A stretch of DNA of 64,000 nucleotides from Spirochaetota bacterium (GTDB lineage Bacteria > Spirochaetota > JAAYUW01 > JAOAHJ01), in the NCBI GenBank assembly GCA_026415295.1, contig JAOAHJ010000023.1, positions 1-64,000 of the forward strand, given 5' to 3'. Below are positions 24,650 through 34,349 of this stretch, piece after piece. Made by a program: the position numbers and the translations under genes. The notes under the pieces are model-generated. The model was not told the DNA's origin and did not search any database. It saw only the letters and a program-made list of their open reading frames with translations. How positions within the stretch are numbered: the first letter of the stretch is position 1; each line of letters starts with the position of its first letter.

Positions 24650-25653
24650 ATAACTTTTCCTTTCAAAATATCGTGAAAATGAATAACTCCTATTATATTA
24701 TTGTTTTCATCTTCAACAAGTAAAAATGAATACTTATTTTCCATTTTCTGTAAAGCTTCAAAAGCAAAACTATCATGTTTTATCCTCTTTGGTTCCCTTA
24801 TCATTATTTCATAGCACCTTTTATTAACTAAATCTGGATACTTCAATAATAACCTTTTCAAATCACCATCAGCCAATATTCCAGTTATATTGTTATTTTT
24901 ATCTTTAAATAAACAAACACCTCTACTACCTAATGAACTAAAATTAACCATTTGATCAAGAGCTTTTATTACAATTTCATTTTCATCAACAACAGCAAGA
25001 TCAGATATGTCTGTCATTAAATCTTTTACTTTTTTTAATTTTTTCCCCAATGAACCTGCAGGATGAAATATTGCAAACTTTTCTGGAGTAAAGTTCTTTG
25101 CTTTCATTAAAGCTACAGCAATAGCATCTCCTAATACCAGAGTTAAAGTAGTTGAAGTTGTTGGAGCAAGATTCATTGGACATACTTCACATTCAGAAGG
25201 AATTAATAAAGTAATATCAGCTATTTTTGATAATGATGATTCTTTATTTTCAGTAACTGCAATTATAGGCACACCTATTCTTTTAGGATATGGAAGAATT
25301 GCTAATAATTCTTCCGTCTCTCCAGATTTACTTATTGCAATAATTAGGTCTTCTTCCATTACTACACCTATATCTCCATGAACCCCTTCAGCAGGATTTA
25401 AATAAAAAGCTGGAGTTCCAGTAGAAGAAAGAGTTGCTGCAATTTTACCACCAATATGACCAGATTTACCAACTCCTGTTATTATTAATTTTCCAGAACA
25501 ATTTATAATTAATTCTAGCGCTTTTAAAAAGTTTTCATCAATATAATTAACAAGTTTTGCAACTGCTTCTCCTTCTTTTTTAACTGCTTCCTTAGCAATA
25601 TTAAGAATCTCTTCTCTATTATAATTCAAATCTATTAATTTATCTTTATACAT
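24646..25653 (-). CDS. kdsD: Arabinose-5-phosphate isomerase
   Basis: 335 residues. Seen: SIS domain (about 45-180; VGKSGHIGGKIAATLSSTG, AISKSGETEE, GVHGDIGV) followed by two CBS domains (about 210-265 and 275-330). This SIS-CBS-CBS order defines KdsD/KpsF. Known: it converts ribulose 5-phosphate to arabinose 5-phosphate, the substrate of KdsA, in Kdo synthesis. It is 48 bases downstream of kdsA, and its TGA overlaps the ATG of the next gene by 4 bases, indicating translational coupling. Confidence 0.95.
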   Translation of the reverse strand: MYKDKLIDLNYNREEILNIAKEAVKKEGEAVAKLVNYIDENFLKALELIINCSGKLIITGVGKSGHIGGKIAATLSSTGTPAFYLNPAEGVHGDIGVVMEEDLIIAISKSGETEELLAILPYPKRIGVPIIAVTENKESSLSKIADITLLIPSECEVCPMNLAPTTSTTLTLVLGDAIAVALMKAKNFTPEKFAIFHPAGSLGKKLKKVKDLMTDISDLAVVDENEIVIKALDQMVNFSSLGSRGVCLFKDKNNNITGILADGDLKRLLLKYPDLVNKRCYEIMIREPKRIKHDSFAFEALQKMENKYSFLLVEDENNNIIGVIHFHDILKGKVI

Positions 25654-25701
25654 AAAATGCCTCTTATTATTTTCAAAAATAAAAATTTATCAAAGTAAGC
25701 A

Positions 25702-26538
25702 TTAAAATATCTCTTTTCTAACAAACTCCCCTAATTTTATTAATTTAGGAATTAACTTCTCAAGGTCATCTAATAAAATTAAATTAGAAGAATCTGATTT
25801 TGATTCTTTTCTAGAAAAGTGTGTCTCGAAAAATAATAAATCCACATAAGAAGCAACTCCAGCATAGGATAGATTATCAATATATTCAGGTTCCCCCCCT
25901 GAACTTTTCGCCATTCCTGGTAATTGACAGGAATGTGTAACATCTAAACAAAGTGGAGCAAACTTTTTATATATAGGGAAATATTTAAAATCATTTACCA
26001 ATCTATTATATCCAAAAAAAGTGCCTCTATCTGTTATGAAAAAATTATTATTTTGAGCCTCTAAAACTTTATTAACAACGTGTTCCATTTCAAAAGGTGA
26101 TAAAAATTGAGCTTTTTTTAAATTTAATACCTTACCAGTGATTGCAGCACTATAAACCAAATCAGTTTGTCTTATAAGAAAAGCCGGAATTTGAATCACA
26201 TCAACAACTTCAGATACTATTTTTGCTTGATAAGACTCATGTATATCTGTTAAAACTGGAATATTAAACTCTTCCTTAACCTTTTTTAATATATTAATAC
26301 CTTTCTCTAATCCAACACCACGAAAGGAATTATAAGAAGTTCTATTTGCTTTATCAAAAGAAGCTTTAAAAATAAAATTAAAATGGTATTTATCAGATAA
26401 TTCTTTTAATTTTTCAGCAATTTTTAATGGTACTATTTCATTTTCAATAACGCATGGACCTAATATAAATGCTAAAGGATTATCACCTCCTATTCTGAAA
26501 TAACTACCAATATTAATTTCTCTAGATTTAATTATCAT
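25702..26538 (-). CDS. kdsA: 3-deoxy-8-phosphooctulonate synthase
   Basis: 278 residues, AAGGT ribosome site. Seen: the TIM-barrel blocks FILGPCVIE, FKASFDKANRTS, SFRGVG, VLTDIHE, IQIPAFLIRQTDL, ITDRGTFFGYN and DVTHSCQLPG that mark KdsA rather than DAHP synthase. Cys and Asp/His positions of metal-type KdsA look present, but I cannot assign metal dependence by eye. Known: it condenses phosphoenolpyruvate with arabinose 5-phosphate to give Kdo 8-phosphate. KdsC and KdsB are not in the window. Confidence 0.97.
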   Translation of the reverse strand: MIIKSREINIGSYFRIGGDNPLAFILGPCVIENEIVPLKIAEKLKELSDKYHFNFIFKASFDKANRTSYNSFRGVGLEKGINILKKVKEEFNIPVLTDIHESYQAKIVSEVVDVIQIPAFLIRQTDLVYSAAITGKVLNLKKAQFLSPFEMEHVVNKVLEAQNNNFFITDRGTFFGYNRLVNDFKYFPIYKKFAPLCLDVTHSCQLPGMAKSSGGEPEYIDNLSYAGVASYVDLLFFETHFSRKESKSDSSNLILLDDLEKLIPKLIKLGEFVRKEIF

Positions 26539-26569
26539 AAATTAACCTTTTTGTTTAATTAATTATTTT

Positions 26570-28189
26570 TTAATTATTGTATTTGTTTTTTTTATATTTC
26601 AAACCTTCTTCAATAAGATTTTTAAATAAAGGATGTGGATCAAAAGGTTTAGATTTAAATTCCGGGTGAAATTGAACTCCTATACCAAAAGGATGATCAG
26701 GCCATTCTACAACCTCAACAAGATCCAATTCCTCATTAACTCCAGATATTATTAACCCATTTTCTTGCAATAATTTTCTATACTCATTATTAAATTCATA
26801 TCTATGTCTATGTCTTTCATATATAATTTCTGAATTATATACTTCATATACTTTACTATTTTTAGCTAATCTACATGAATAAGCTCCTAATCTCATTGTA
26901 CCACCAAGATTCTTAACATTTTTTTGTTCTTCCATTAAGCATATCACTTTATTTTTTCCATTTGTTTCAAACTCTTCAGAATTAGCATCTTTAATATTAG
27001 CAACATTTCTTGAATATTCTATTGTCATGCATTGCATTCCAAGACATATCCCTAAAAAAGGAATCCTATTTTCTCTTGCTAATTTAATTATCTTTATTTT
27101 TCCTTCTATCCCTCTAGATCCAAAACCTCCTGGAACTATAATTGCATCTGCCTCTCTTTTAATATGATCCAAAATTTCAATATTTGTTTCAACATCTTCA
27201 GTATCTATTTTATGGATTTTAATCTTTGTTTTATTTTTTAAACCAGCATGTTTAATAGCCTCGTAAATAGATTTATAAGCATCATTTAAATTAACATATT
27301 TACCACAAAGAAAAAGATTTATTGATTCCTTTGAGTCTTTTATAGACTTAGAAATTTCTTCCCATTTTGATAAATTTATACTTTTTGGTTCAATATTAAA
27401 TTTTTCAAGTATTTTAACATCAATTCCTTGATTGTAATATATAAGAGGTAGTTCATAAATATTATCAACATCAGGTGCTTCAAAAACATCATTAAAATCA
27501 ACAGAACAAAAAAGAGATATTTTCTTTTTCATTTCTTTTGTAAGTTTACCAGAAATTCTTGTTAATATAATATCTGGAACTATTCCTATTTGTCTTAATA
27601 TACCTACAGAATGTTGTGTAGGTTTTGTCTTATATTCACCAGCAACTTCTATTTTAGGTATTAATGTTAAGTGGATAAATAATACATCTTTTTTTCGAGA
27701 AAGAAAAAATTCTCTAGCTGCTTCAAGAAATGGTACTGATTCTATATCCCCTACAGTACCACCAATTTCAACTATATGAAAATCAGGCTTTTCCTTTTCA
27801 TTTAATTCTTCAATCATTAACTGGATCTCATCGGTAACATGTGGAATAACTTGTACTGTCTTTCCAAGATATTCACCTTTTCTTTCTTTTTCAATTACAG
27901 ATTTATAAACTTTCCCTGCTGTAATTGAATTTAAACTGGATAAAACCATATTTGTAAACCTAGAATAATTTCCAAGATCAAGGTCTGTCTCAGCACCATC
28001 ATCGGTTACATAGACTTCTCCATGCTGAAAAGGTGACATGGTCCCAGCATCAACGTTTAAATATGGATCTATTTTCTGTAAAACTATTCTATAACCTCTA
28101 CATTCAAGCAATGAAGCAATAACCGATGAAGCTATGCCCTTTCCTAAAGAAGAACATACTCCACCTGTAATAAAAATAAATTTTCGCAT
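26570..28189 (-). CDS. pyrG: CTP synthase
   Basis: 539 residues, normal length. Seen: N-terminal synthetase domain (FITGGVCSSLGKGI, QKIDPYLNVDAGTM, HGEVYVTDDGAETDLDLG) and C-terminal class-I glutamine amidotransferase domain with the nucleophile in GICLGMQ and the HPEF catalytic His-Glu. Known: it makes CTP from UTP, ATP and glutamine. Sitting between heptose and Kdo genes suggests supply of CTP for CMP-Kdo, a pyrG-kdsA linkage seen in many Gram-negative genomes. Gap to kdsA is 31 bases. Confidence 0.97.
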   Translation of the reverse strand: MRKFIFITGGVCSSLGKGIASSVIASLLECRGYRIVLQKIDPYLNVDAGTMSPFQHGEVYVTDDGAETDLDLGNYSRFTNMVLSSLNSITAGKVYKSVIEKERKGEYLGKTVQVIPHVTDEIQLMIEELNEKEKPDFHIVEIGGTVGDIESVPFLEAAREFFLSRKKDVLFIHLTLIPKIEVAGEYKTKPTQHSVGILRQIGIVPDIILTRISGKLTKEMKKKISLFCSVDFNDVFEAPDVDNIYELPLIYYNQGIDVKILEKFNIEPKSINLSKWEEISKSIKDSKESINLFLCGKYVNLNDAYKSIYEAIKHAGLKNKTKIKIHKIDTEDVETNIEILDHIKREADAIIVPGGFGSRGIEGKIKIIKLARENRIPFLGICLGMQCMTIEYSRNVANIKDANSEEFETNGKNKVICLMEEQKNVKNLGGTMRLGAYSCRLAKNSKVYEVYNSEIIYERHRHRYEFNNEYRKLLQENGLIISGVNEELDLVEVVEWPDHPFGIGVQFHPEFKSKPFDPHPLFKNLIEEGLKYKKNKYNN

Positions 28190-28227
28190 AAGTATATACC
28201 TGCTTTTTTATATGTTTTTAAATAAAA

Positions 28228-28716
28228 TTATTTGCTCATTTTTTTAATTATATTAGTCGTTGAATAACCATTAATATAAGGAATAATCTTTAATTCTATT
28301 CCCATTTTATTTAATATGTCATATTCTATAAGATCTTCAGGTTTATAGTCACCACCTTTTACATGTATATTGGGTTTTATAATTCTTATAGTTTCAACTG
28401 GATCATTTTCTTCAAACCATGTAACAAAATCTACAAAAAAAATTGATGCTAAGATAAACATTCTATCTTCAATAGCATTAATAGGTCTGTTGCTTCCTTT
28501 CAATTTTCTTACTGATAAATCACTATTTAATGCTACAACTAAAATATCACCAAATTTTTTACATTCTGATAATAAAATTAAATGCCCTTTATGCAAAATA
28601 TCGAAACATCCATTTGTAAAAACTACCTTTTTGCCGTTATATTTTTCTTTTAGCAATAAAGCTAATTTTTCTCTTTCAAATATTTTTGAATTTATTCCAT
28701 TAATTAAATCATTCAT
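28228..28716 (-). CDS. rfaE2: D-glycero-beta-D-manno-heptose 1-phosphate adenylyltransferase
   Basis: 162 residues. Seen: a single nucleotidyltransferase domain with the FTNGCFDILHKGH motif (33-45), SDLSVRKLKG and the ISTT-like YSTTNIIKK ending. This is the stand-alone C-terminal module of HldE (also called RfaE2 or HldC). Known: it activates heptose 1-phosphate with ATP in ADP-heptose synthesis for the LPS inner core. The kinase module is absent from this protein and window. First gene of the long minus-strand run, 38 bases before pyrG. No good ribosome site was seen. Confidence 0.9.
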   Translation of the reverse strand: MNDLINGINSKIFEREKLALLLKEKYNGKKVVFTNGCFDILHKGHLILLSECKKFGDILVVALNSDLSVRKLKGSNRPINAIEDRMFILASIFFVDFVTWFEENDPVETIRIIKPNIHVKGGDYKPEDLIEYDILNKMGIELKIIPYINGYSTTNIIKKMSK

Positions 28717-28848
28717 AAATAAAAATTAACAAATAATATAATTTTGTCAAAAGTAGAAGACTACAAATTAAACAAATTAAATTATTAATAATCTATTAAT
28801 ATTTGATTTTTCTTTTGTTAAAACTATATTTATATAAAGGAGTATTTT

Positions 28849-30006
28849 ATGCAAAAGAAAAAAATCTTAATGCTTTATGTTTTAGCAGGTGAAGGACACC
28901 TTGCAATATGTAAATCAATAAGAGATGCACTTAATACTTATTATATTAATGAATTTGATATTAGAATAGAAGATGCAATTCCTCCAAAAAATAAATTGTT
29001 AAAATTTATCTCTGAAGATACCTACCAATTTTTATCTTCTTATGCAACTCCCATCTACGGTTTTATTTATTATTTCTCACATTTAAATTTAATAAACAAT
29101 ATAAATGTATCTATGATTTCAAAACAATTAAAAAATTATATTTCAGAATTAATAAAAGAATTTAATCCTAATCTAATTATTGTATCTCACCCTCTTATAA
29201 TCCAAGCAGTTTATGAAGCATGTAAGTTAGTAAATTTAAATATTCCTATAATTAATACAGTTTTAGATTTAAAACCAGGTCCATGGTACTTTAATAATAA
29301 AAATGTAATTTCAATGGTGCCTAATAATGAAATAAAAGAATTAGCCATCAAAAAATATAAAATACCAGAAACAAATATTGTAGTTATACCTCCACCACTA
29401 AAAAAAGGATTTTATGAAGTATGGTCTAAAGAAGAGAGAAAAATCCATAAAGAAAAATTAGGATTTAGAGGCGATAAAAAGCTTGTTTTACTTGCAGGAG
29501 GTGGAGTTGGTTTGCCTTACGGAGAATTCGTATTCAAAGAAATATTGAAAATTGATGCAGACATTGATATAGCTCTTGTCTGTGGAAGAAATAATATTTT
29601 AAAAAAAATTGCAGAAAAACTTTACAAAATATTCAATAAAATACCTGAAAGAGTTGTAAAAATATATGGATTTATTGATTTTATGCCAGAACTCATGCAT
29701 TGCTCAGAACTTGTAATAACAAAAGCTGGATACTCAGGTATATTTGAAGCTCTTACATTAAGAAAACCTCTAATTATTTCTTATTACATTCTCGGACAAG
29801 AATCAGGAAATGCTGAGTTTATTAAAAAACATAAGGTTGGATATATTATAAAAAGTGCAAAAAAAATTGCTCAAAAAACTAAAGAAATCTTAACAAATGA
29901 AAATTTAGAATTAATGTTAAGGGAAAATATAATAAAACTAAATTTAGAAAACGGCTATGAAAAAATTGCTAACCTTGTTAAAAAACTAATCGAAAATAAA
30001 ATATAA
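28849..30006 (+). CDS. MGDG-synthase/UgtP-like glycosyltransferase
   Basis: 385 residues, AAGGAG ribosome site. Seen: the N-terminal GT-B domain opening (ILMLYVLAGEGHLAICKSIRDAL, the GxGH-type start) and a C-terminal nucleotide-sugar domain with VLLAGGGVGLP and ITKAGYSGIFEALTLRKPLII then GQESGNAEFI. Known: GT28/MGDG-synthase relatives transfer Glc or Gal from UDP-sugars to diacylglycerol. Inferred product is a membrane glycolipid, but other lipid or carrier acceptors are possible. It pairs with the next gene on the plus strand, both flanked by minus-strand genes. Confidence 0.8.
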   Translation: MQKKKILMLYVLAGEGHLAICKSIRDALNTYYINEFDIRIEDAIPPKNKLLKFISEDTYQFLSSYATPIYGFIYYFSHLNLINNINVSMISKQLKNYISELIKEFNPNLIIVSHPLIIQAVYEACKLVNLNIPIINTVLDLKPGPWYFNNKNVISMVPNNEIKELAIKKYKIPETNIVVIPPPLKKGFYEVWSKEERKIHKEKLGFRGDKKLVLLAGGGVGLPYGEFVFKEILKIDADIDIALVCGRNNILKKIAEKLYKIFNKIPERVVKIYGFIDFMPELMHCSELVITKAGYSGIFEALTLRKPLIISYYILGQESGNAEFIKKHKVGYIIKSAKKIAQKTKEILTNENLELMLRENIIKLNLENGYEKIANLVKKLIENKI

Positions 30007-30141
30007 AATTTTCAATTTAATTTTAATATAAATAAATTTCTTATATATTAATCTTAAATATATTTTAAGTAATTTTTAAATAAATTATAAGCAAAAAATT
30101 AAATTAAAATTAATCAAAAGGAATATAAAAAAGGAGATCAG

Positions 30142-31458
30142 ATGGATAAAGATTTAAAAGCATGGATAATTTCAGTTGAAATGGGACTTGGACATAAAAG
30201 AGCTGTTTATCCATTAAAATATCTTGCAAATGAAAAAATACTTCTTCTTGGAGAAGATGAAACATCAAACTTATCAGAAAAAAAATTATGGACAAGGCTA
30301 AGAAATACTTATGAATCTTTATCAAGAATTAAAAGCTTACCTTTAATTGGTGAATTTTTATTTAAAATAATTGATAAAGCTCAAGAGATCCCTACAAGAT
30401 TTCAATACAAAAATTTAACAGCTCCAACTGTTCAACTTGAATTTATTTATAATTTTTTAAAAAAAGGGCTTGGTAAAACATTAATGGATAAAATAAAAAG
30501 CTACCCACTACCAATTATAAGTTCTTACCCTATCGCTGCTTTAATTGCTGATTATTATCACTATCCAGTAAATTATTGCATTATTTGTGATGCTGAAATT
30601 TCAAGAGTATGGGTAGCTAAAGACCCTTATAAGAGCAAAATTAGATATTTTGCTCCTTGTGGAAATGCTGTTAGAAGATTAAAAAGTTATGGAGTTCCTG
30701 ATGATAGAATCTTTTTAACTGGATTTCCATTTCCAAAAGAATTATTAGGTAATAAAGAATTAAATATATTAAAATACGATGTTGCTCAAAGACTTCACTA
30801 TTTAGACCCAAAAAACAGGTTTTTCCCTTTACATGAAAAAGAACTTGAACATTTTTTAGGAGTAGATAATTTAAAGTTTGAAAGAAAAAGAAAACTTTCA
30901 ATATCATTCTGCATTGGTGGTGCTGGTGCTCAAGCAGATATTGCTGAGAAAGCATTAAAAAGCCTTAAAGAAAAAATAAATAATGGTGAGCTAAATTTTA
31001 ATATAGTTGTTGGAAAGAGAAAAAATTTATATGAACATTTTAAAAACTATATAAATGAATTAAAAATTGATCCCGAGGGTACTTATATATTATACGGAGA
31101 AAGTGATGATGATTATTTTTCTAAGTTTTCTCAACTAATTAGAGTTACTGACATCTTATGGACAAAACCTTCTGAATTATCATTTTATGCTGGCCTTGGA
31201 TTACCTATATTAATAGCACCAATTATAGGTTCTCAAGAATATTATAACAGAAAATGGTTACTCGAAATTCAAGCAGGCATTTTGCAAGATGACCCAGAAT
31301 TTACTCACATATGGTTGTTTGAACTTCTAGAGGATGGGAGATTTGCAGAAGCTGCTTGGGATGGTTTTTTAAAAGCTAGAAAATACGGAACATATAAAAT
31401 AGAAGAAATAATTGAAACAGGTACAATGATTAGAGAAACAAATGTTTTAAAAAGATAA
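30142..31458 (+). CDS. Uncharacterised GT-B-like protein
   Basis: 438 residues, ATG with AAGGAG upstream. Seen: SVEMGLGHKRAVYPL near the start recalls the GxGH loop of MurG/UgtP-like enzymes. A central CDAEISRVWVAKDP and an FCIGGAGAQADIAEKAL segment near 260-275 look like the nucleotide-sugar half. KPSELSFYAGLGLPILIAP then GSQEYYNRKWL (about 345-380) parallels the EA..GLP...P..GQE...A..L signature. An extra C-terminal tail of about 60 residues follows. Not assigned to a named family by me. It lies 135 bases after the GT28-like gene, so the two may act in one glycolipid pathway. Confidence 0.65.
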   Translation: MDKDLKAWIISVEMGLGHKRAVYPLKYLANEKILLLGEDETSNLSEKKLWTRLRNTYESLSRIKSLPLIGEFLFKIIDKAQEIPTRFQYKNLTAPTVQLEFIYNFLKKGLGKTLMDKIKSYPLPIISSYPIAALIADYYHYPVNYCIICDAEISRVWVAKDPYKSKIRYFAPCGNAVRRLKSYGVPDDRIFLTGFPFPKELLGNKELNILKYDVAQRLHYLDPKNRFFPLHEKELEHFLGVDNLKFERKRKLSISFCIGGAGAQADIAEKALKSLKEKINNGELNFNIVVGKRKNLYEHFKNYINELKIDPEGTYILYGESDDDYFSKFSQLIRVTDILWTKPSELSFYAGLGLPILIAPIIGSQEYYNRKWLLEIQAGILQDDPEFTHIWLFELLEDGRFAEAAWDGFLKARKYGTYKIEEIIETGTMIRETNVLKR

Positions 31459-31485
31459 AGAATTTACTAAAATAATAAAAAAAAT

Positions 31486-31959
31486 TTATATTTTATTCTG
31501 TAACTCCTTTGAATAAGCATCAAGTATTCCATTAATAAATTTATAAGCATTTTTATTTGAATAAGCTTTGGAAATTTCTATAGCTTCATCTATAATAATT
31601 TTATGCTTCAATTTTTTATCTTCCATCATTTGATAAATTGAAAATTCTAGTATTATTTTATCTATTAAATCTATTTGATCAAAAATTCTTTTTGAAAATT
31701 TTTTAATAATATTATCTATTGCTTCTTTATTTCTAATTACACCATAATATAACATTTTAGAGTATTGAAAAATAAAATCATTATAACTTTTCTTTACCCA
31801 TTTAAAACTCCCTATTTCATCAACAAGCTCAGGTAAAAAATAATATTGATAAAGAGCTTTTAAAACAAGAATCCTAGAGATTCTTCTATCAGGAATAATT
31901 ATTTTATTTTCTTCTAAATTTTCTTTAATTTTTTCAAAATCAATTTCATTTTTATCCAT
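31486..31959 (-). CDS. nusB: Transcription antitermination factor NusB
   Basis: 157 residues. Seen: all-helical protein with RRISRILVLKALYQYYF at the start of the NusB fold, IDEAIEISKAYSNKNAYKFINGILDAYSKEL at the C-terminus, the classic NusB ending. Known: with NusE/S10 it binds boxA RNA for rRNA antitermination. The N-terminal 25 residues are extra compared with E. coli NusB (139). It lies 60 bases downstream of the SurA-like gene and converges with the GT-B-like gene; no terminator was recognised in the 27-base gap. Confidence 0.9.
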   Translation of the reverse strand: MDKNEIDFEKIKENLEENKIIIPDRRISRILVLKALYQYYFLPELVDEIGSFKWVKKSYNDFIFQYSKMLYYGVIRNKEAIDNIIKKFSKRIFDQIDLIDKIILEFSIYQMMEDKKLKHKIIIDEAIEISKAYSNKNAYKFINGILDAYSKELQNKI

Positions 31960-32019
31960 AATTAAATATTTGTAAATTAATCTTCATATTTTAAATATTC
32001 ATGGTTAATTTTCATAATA

Positions 32020-33006
32020 TTATTGATCAATAACATCTCTTCTGTACCATATTATAATAGCTTCCTCTTTAAGTTTCTTGATAACATTTTCATAAGTTTT
32101 CTGCATATTTTCTTGCTCAAGATAATTATAAATTTTACTCTTAACATCTTCTAATGGAATAAAATCAATTTTATCTTTGCTAAAGAGATAAACAAGATAA
32201 TAATCTTTTTCATAAATAAATACATCTGATAAATTATCAGGTAAAATAAAAATAAATTTTGATATAAACTCTTTAATTTCAATCTCAGGATAAATATTTT
32301 TTAATTCATCATTTATAACAATTTTATATTTTTCAGCAATTTTTTTTATAAGCTCTTTAATAGCTTTAATATTTGCTTTATTATACAATTTTTTATCTGA
32401 CTCAATTAAATTTTTTATCTCTAATAAGGCTTTTTTAGCGTTTATCATATCCTGTAATTTATAATTTTCTGGAAGAACGGTCTTAACTAATAGGATATTA
32501 TATTTATATGTTCCTTTATATTTATCCTTATTTTTCTCATAAAAACTTTTAACTTCTTCATTTGTTGGTTTTGGGGAAATTTTATTTATATATTCAAAAA
32601 AGAATCTATATTTTATAAAACCAAATTTTCTTTCTTCAAAAAATTCTTCATATGAGTCATAACCCATATATTTAAGTTGGTTAACAAATTGTTCTTTAGT
32701 CATATTATTATCTTTTAAAATTCTTTTTATATCATTTTCTACCTCTTCATTCTTAACTGATATACCAATTTCAGAAGCCTTTTGTTTAATTAGTATCTCA
32801 TCGATCATTTCATTAATAACATCTATTTTTTTAAACTGAGGAATCTGTCCTTGTTTATAATAATAATACATTCTATCATATTTTTTTATAAATTTTAACC
32901 ATGTAATAGGTTCAGAATTAACAGTTAATATTATAAAATCAACAGTCGATGAAAGTAATAAAATTAAAAACAGAGAAACAAACAAAATTTTTAATATTTT
33001 TTTCAT
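32020..33006 (-). CDS. SurA/PpiC-like exported chaperone
   Basis: 328 residues, GAGG ribosome site. Seen: signal peptide (MKKILKILFVSLFLILLLSS), then a SurA N-terminal domain (VNSEPITWLKFIKKY, INEMIDEILIKQKASEIGI, VENDIKRIL... EFFEERKF) and a following region (about 170-300) in the position of a parvulin prolyl isomerase domain, but without clear catalytic motifs. Known: SurA-type proteins escort outer-membrane proteins through the periplasm. The isomerase domain may be degenerate and chaperone-only, which fits an organism with an outer membrane. Confidence 0.78.
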   Translation of the reverse strand: MKKILKILFVSLFLILLLSSTVDFIILTVNSEPITWLKFIKKYDRMYYYYKQGQIPQFKKIDVINEMIDEILIKQKASEIGISVKNEEVENDIKRILKDNNMTKEQFVNQLKYMGYDSYEEFFEERKFGFIKYRFFFEYINKISPKPTNEEVKSFYEKNKDKYKGTYKYNILLVKTVLPENYKLQDMINAKKALLEIKNLIESDKKLYNKANIKAIKELIKKIAEKYKIVINDELKNIYPEIEIKEFISKFIFILPDNLSDVFIYEKDYYLVYLFSKDKIDFIPLEDVKSKIYNYLEQENMQKTYENVIKKLKEEAIIIWYRRDVIDQ

Positions 33007-33051
33007 AATTACCTCATAAATTTTTTTAAATATTTTTCAAAACTTAATTTT

Positions 33052-33858
33052 CTAATTTGTGTAATCCCCAATAACTATTTTTTCATAACCATAATTTTTA
33101 TTTAAAATTAATTTTTCCATTAAATTGAAACATCCACTATCATCAGAAAAATAAATTTTAACATTTCCTCTTATATTTGAGTTATTAAAGTAATTATTTT
33201 TTTCTAAAAAATTAAAAACTATCCTTGAAGTGCTTTGAGATGAGTCCACTATTTTAACTTTCCCTTCAAAATAATTCTCTATTTTTCTTTTTATGATTGG
33301 ATAATGTGTACATCCTAAAATTAATACATCAACTTGATTTTTTAGTTCACATAAATATTGGTCTATTACAATATCCATTACTTTATTATTTATCCAACCT
33401 TCCTCTATTAAAGGTACAAAAAGAGGTGTTGCTTTTTGTATAACATTAATATTCTTATTTTTACTATTAATTATTTCTTTATATTTATTTGAATTTACAG
33501 TAGCTTTAGTCCCAATAACACCAATACTTTTAGCAAAGCTAAAACTTAAAGCTTCTTCAACTGCTGGTTCAATAACTCCAATTATAGGTATATTGAATAT
33601 GGATTTTAAATAATCTAAAGCTATAGCTGTTGAAGTATTACATGCAACAACAAGAAGTTTTATTCCTTTTTCTATTAAAAAAGCCGTATTCCTAAAGGAA
33701 AACTTCTTTATTGCTTCAGAAGATTTTGAACCATAAGGCAAATGTGCAATATCTCCAAAATAGATAAAGTTTTCATTAGGTAATAATTTTATAAGCTCAG
33801 AAAGAACTGTTAGCCCACCAACTCCAGAATCAAATACTCCTATAGATAAATTTTCCAT
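33052..33858 (-). CDS. murI: Glutamate racemase
   Basis: 268 residues from the ATG at 33858; a TTG one codon earlier also opens the frame but adds nothing. Seen: IGVFDSGVGGLTVL near the N-terminus, the first catalytic Cys in VVACNTSTA, second catalytic Cys in LGCTHYP. Known: MurI makes D-glutamate for peptidoglycan. Two-cysteine racemase chemistry is intact. 45 bases separate it from the SurA-like gene, so co-transcription is plausible. Confidence 0.96.
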   Translation of the reverse strand: MENLSIGVFDSGVGGLTVLSELIKLLPNENFIYFGDIAHLPYGSKSSEAIKKFSFRNTAFLIEKGIKLLVVACNTSTAIALDYLKSIFNIPIIGVIEPAVEEALSFSFAKSIGVIGTKATVNSNKYKEIINSKNKNINVIQKATPLFVPLIEEGWINNKVMDIVIDQYLCELKNQVDVLILGCTHYPIIKRKIENYFEGKVKIVDSSQSTSRIVFNFLEKNNYFNNSNIRGNVKIYFSDDSGCFNLMEKLILNKNYGYEKIVIGDYTN

Positions 33859-33944
33859 CAAAAAAACATTATAAAATTAAACTATTTTGTCAAATTAAAA
33901 GTTATAAAAAATAAAATATTTAATAAAACTGTTTTTATAAATAA

Positions 33945-34322
33945 TTATTCTTCCAACTCCATTGTTGAAACTATATTAACCCCTGAACCTTCAAAATTTT
34001 CTAAAATTATCTGTCCTTCTTTAATTGGAACCTTTAAATTAAGAGAGTATAAAGTATTTAATAGTCTGTCTATATATTTTTTTTCTATAGGTCTATTAGT
34101 TTTTACTGAAACTCTATTTTGGAATTTTGAATTTATCTTACAAGTTGCTGTTACTACTCTTTTAGGCATTAAGATTTCTTCTGTTCCATATATAATACCT
34201 CTTGAACATTTATTCCCTATAATATTTATATCTTCACTGTTCAAATCAGTCTTATTATCTGGAAAAGATATTTTTAATCTACAACCTAAAGGGCATGAAA
34301 TACACACAATCTCCTTTTCCAT
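33945..34322 (-). CDS. DUF1667 four-cysteine protein of the GlpA-like cluster
   Basis: 125 residues with AAGGAG ribosome site. Seen: C7-x2-C10-x3-C14 in CISCPLGC and a fourth Cys39 in GNKCSRG, an arrangement suited to an iron-sulfur cluster or zinc. The remaining sequence (VSVKTNRPIEKKYIDRLLNTLYSL) matches the DUF1667 pattern. Known: DUF1667 genes recur as third member beside a GlpA-like dehydrogenase and an NAD/FAD oxidoreductase, for example in Thermotoga beside glycerol kinase. The same trio is present here in the same order. Role in electron transfer is inferred. Confidence 0.82.
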   Translation of the reverse strand: MEKEIVCISCPLGCRLKISFPDNKTDLNSEDINIIGNKCSRGIIYGTEEILMPKRVVTATCKINSKFQNRVSVKTNRPIEKKYIDRLLNTLYSLNLKVPIKEGQIILENFEGSGVNIVSTMELEE

Positions 34323-34349
34323 AAGTTCTCCTTATATTTAAAATATATT

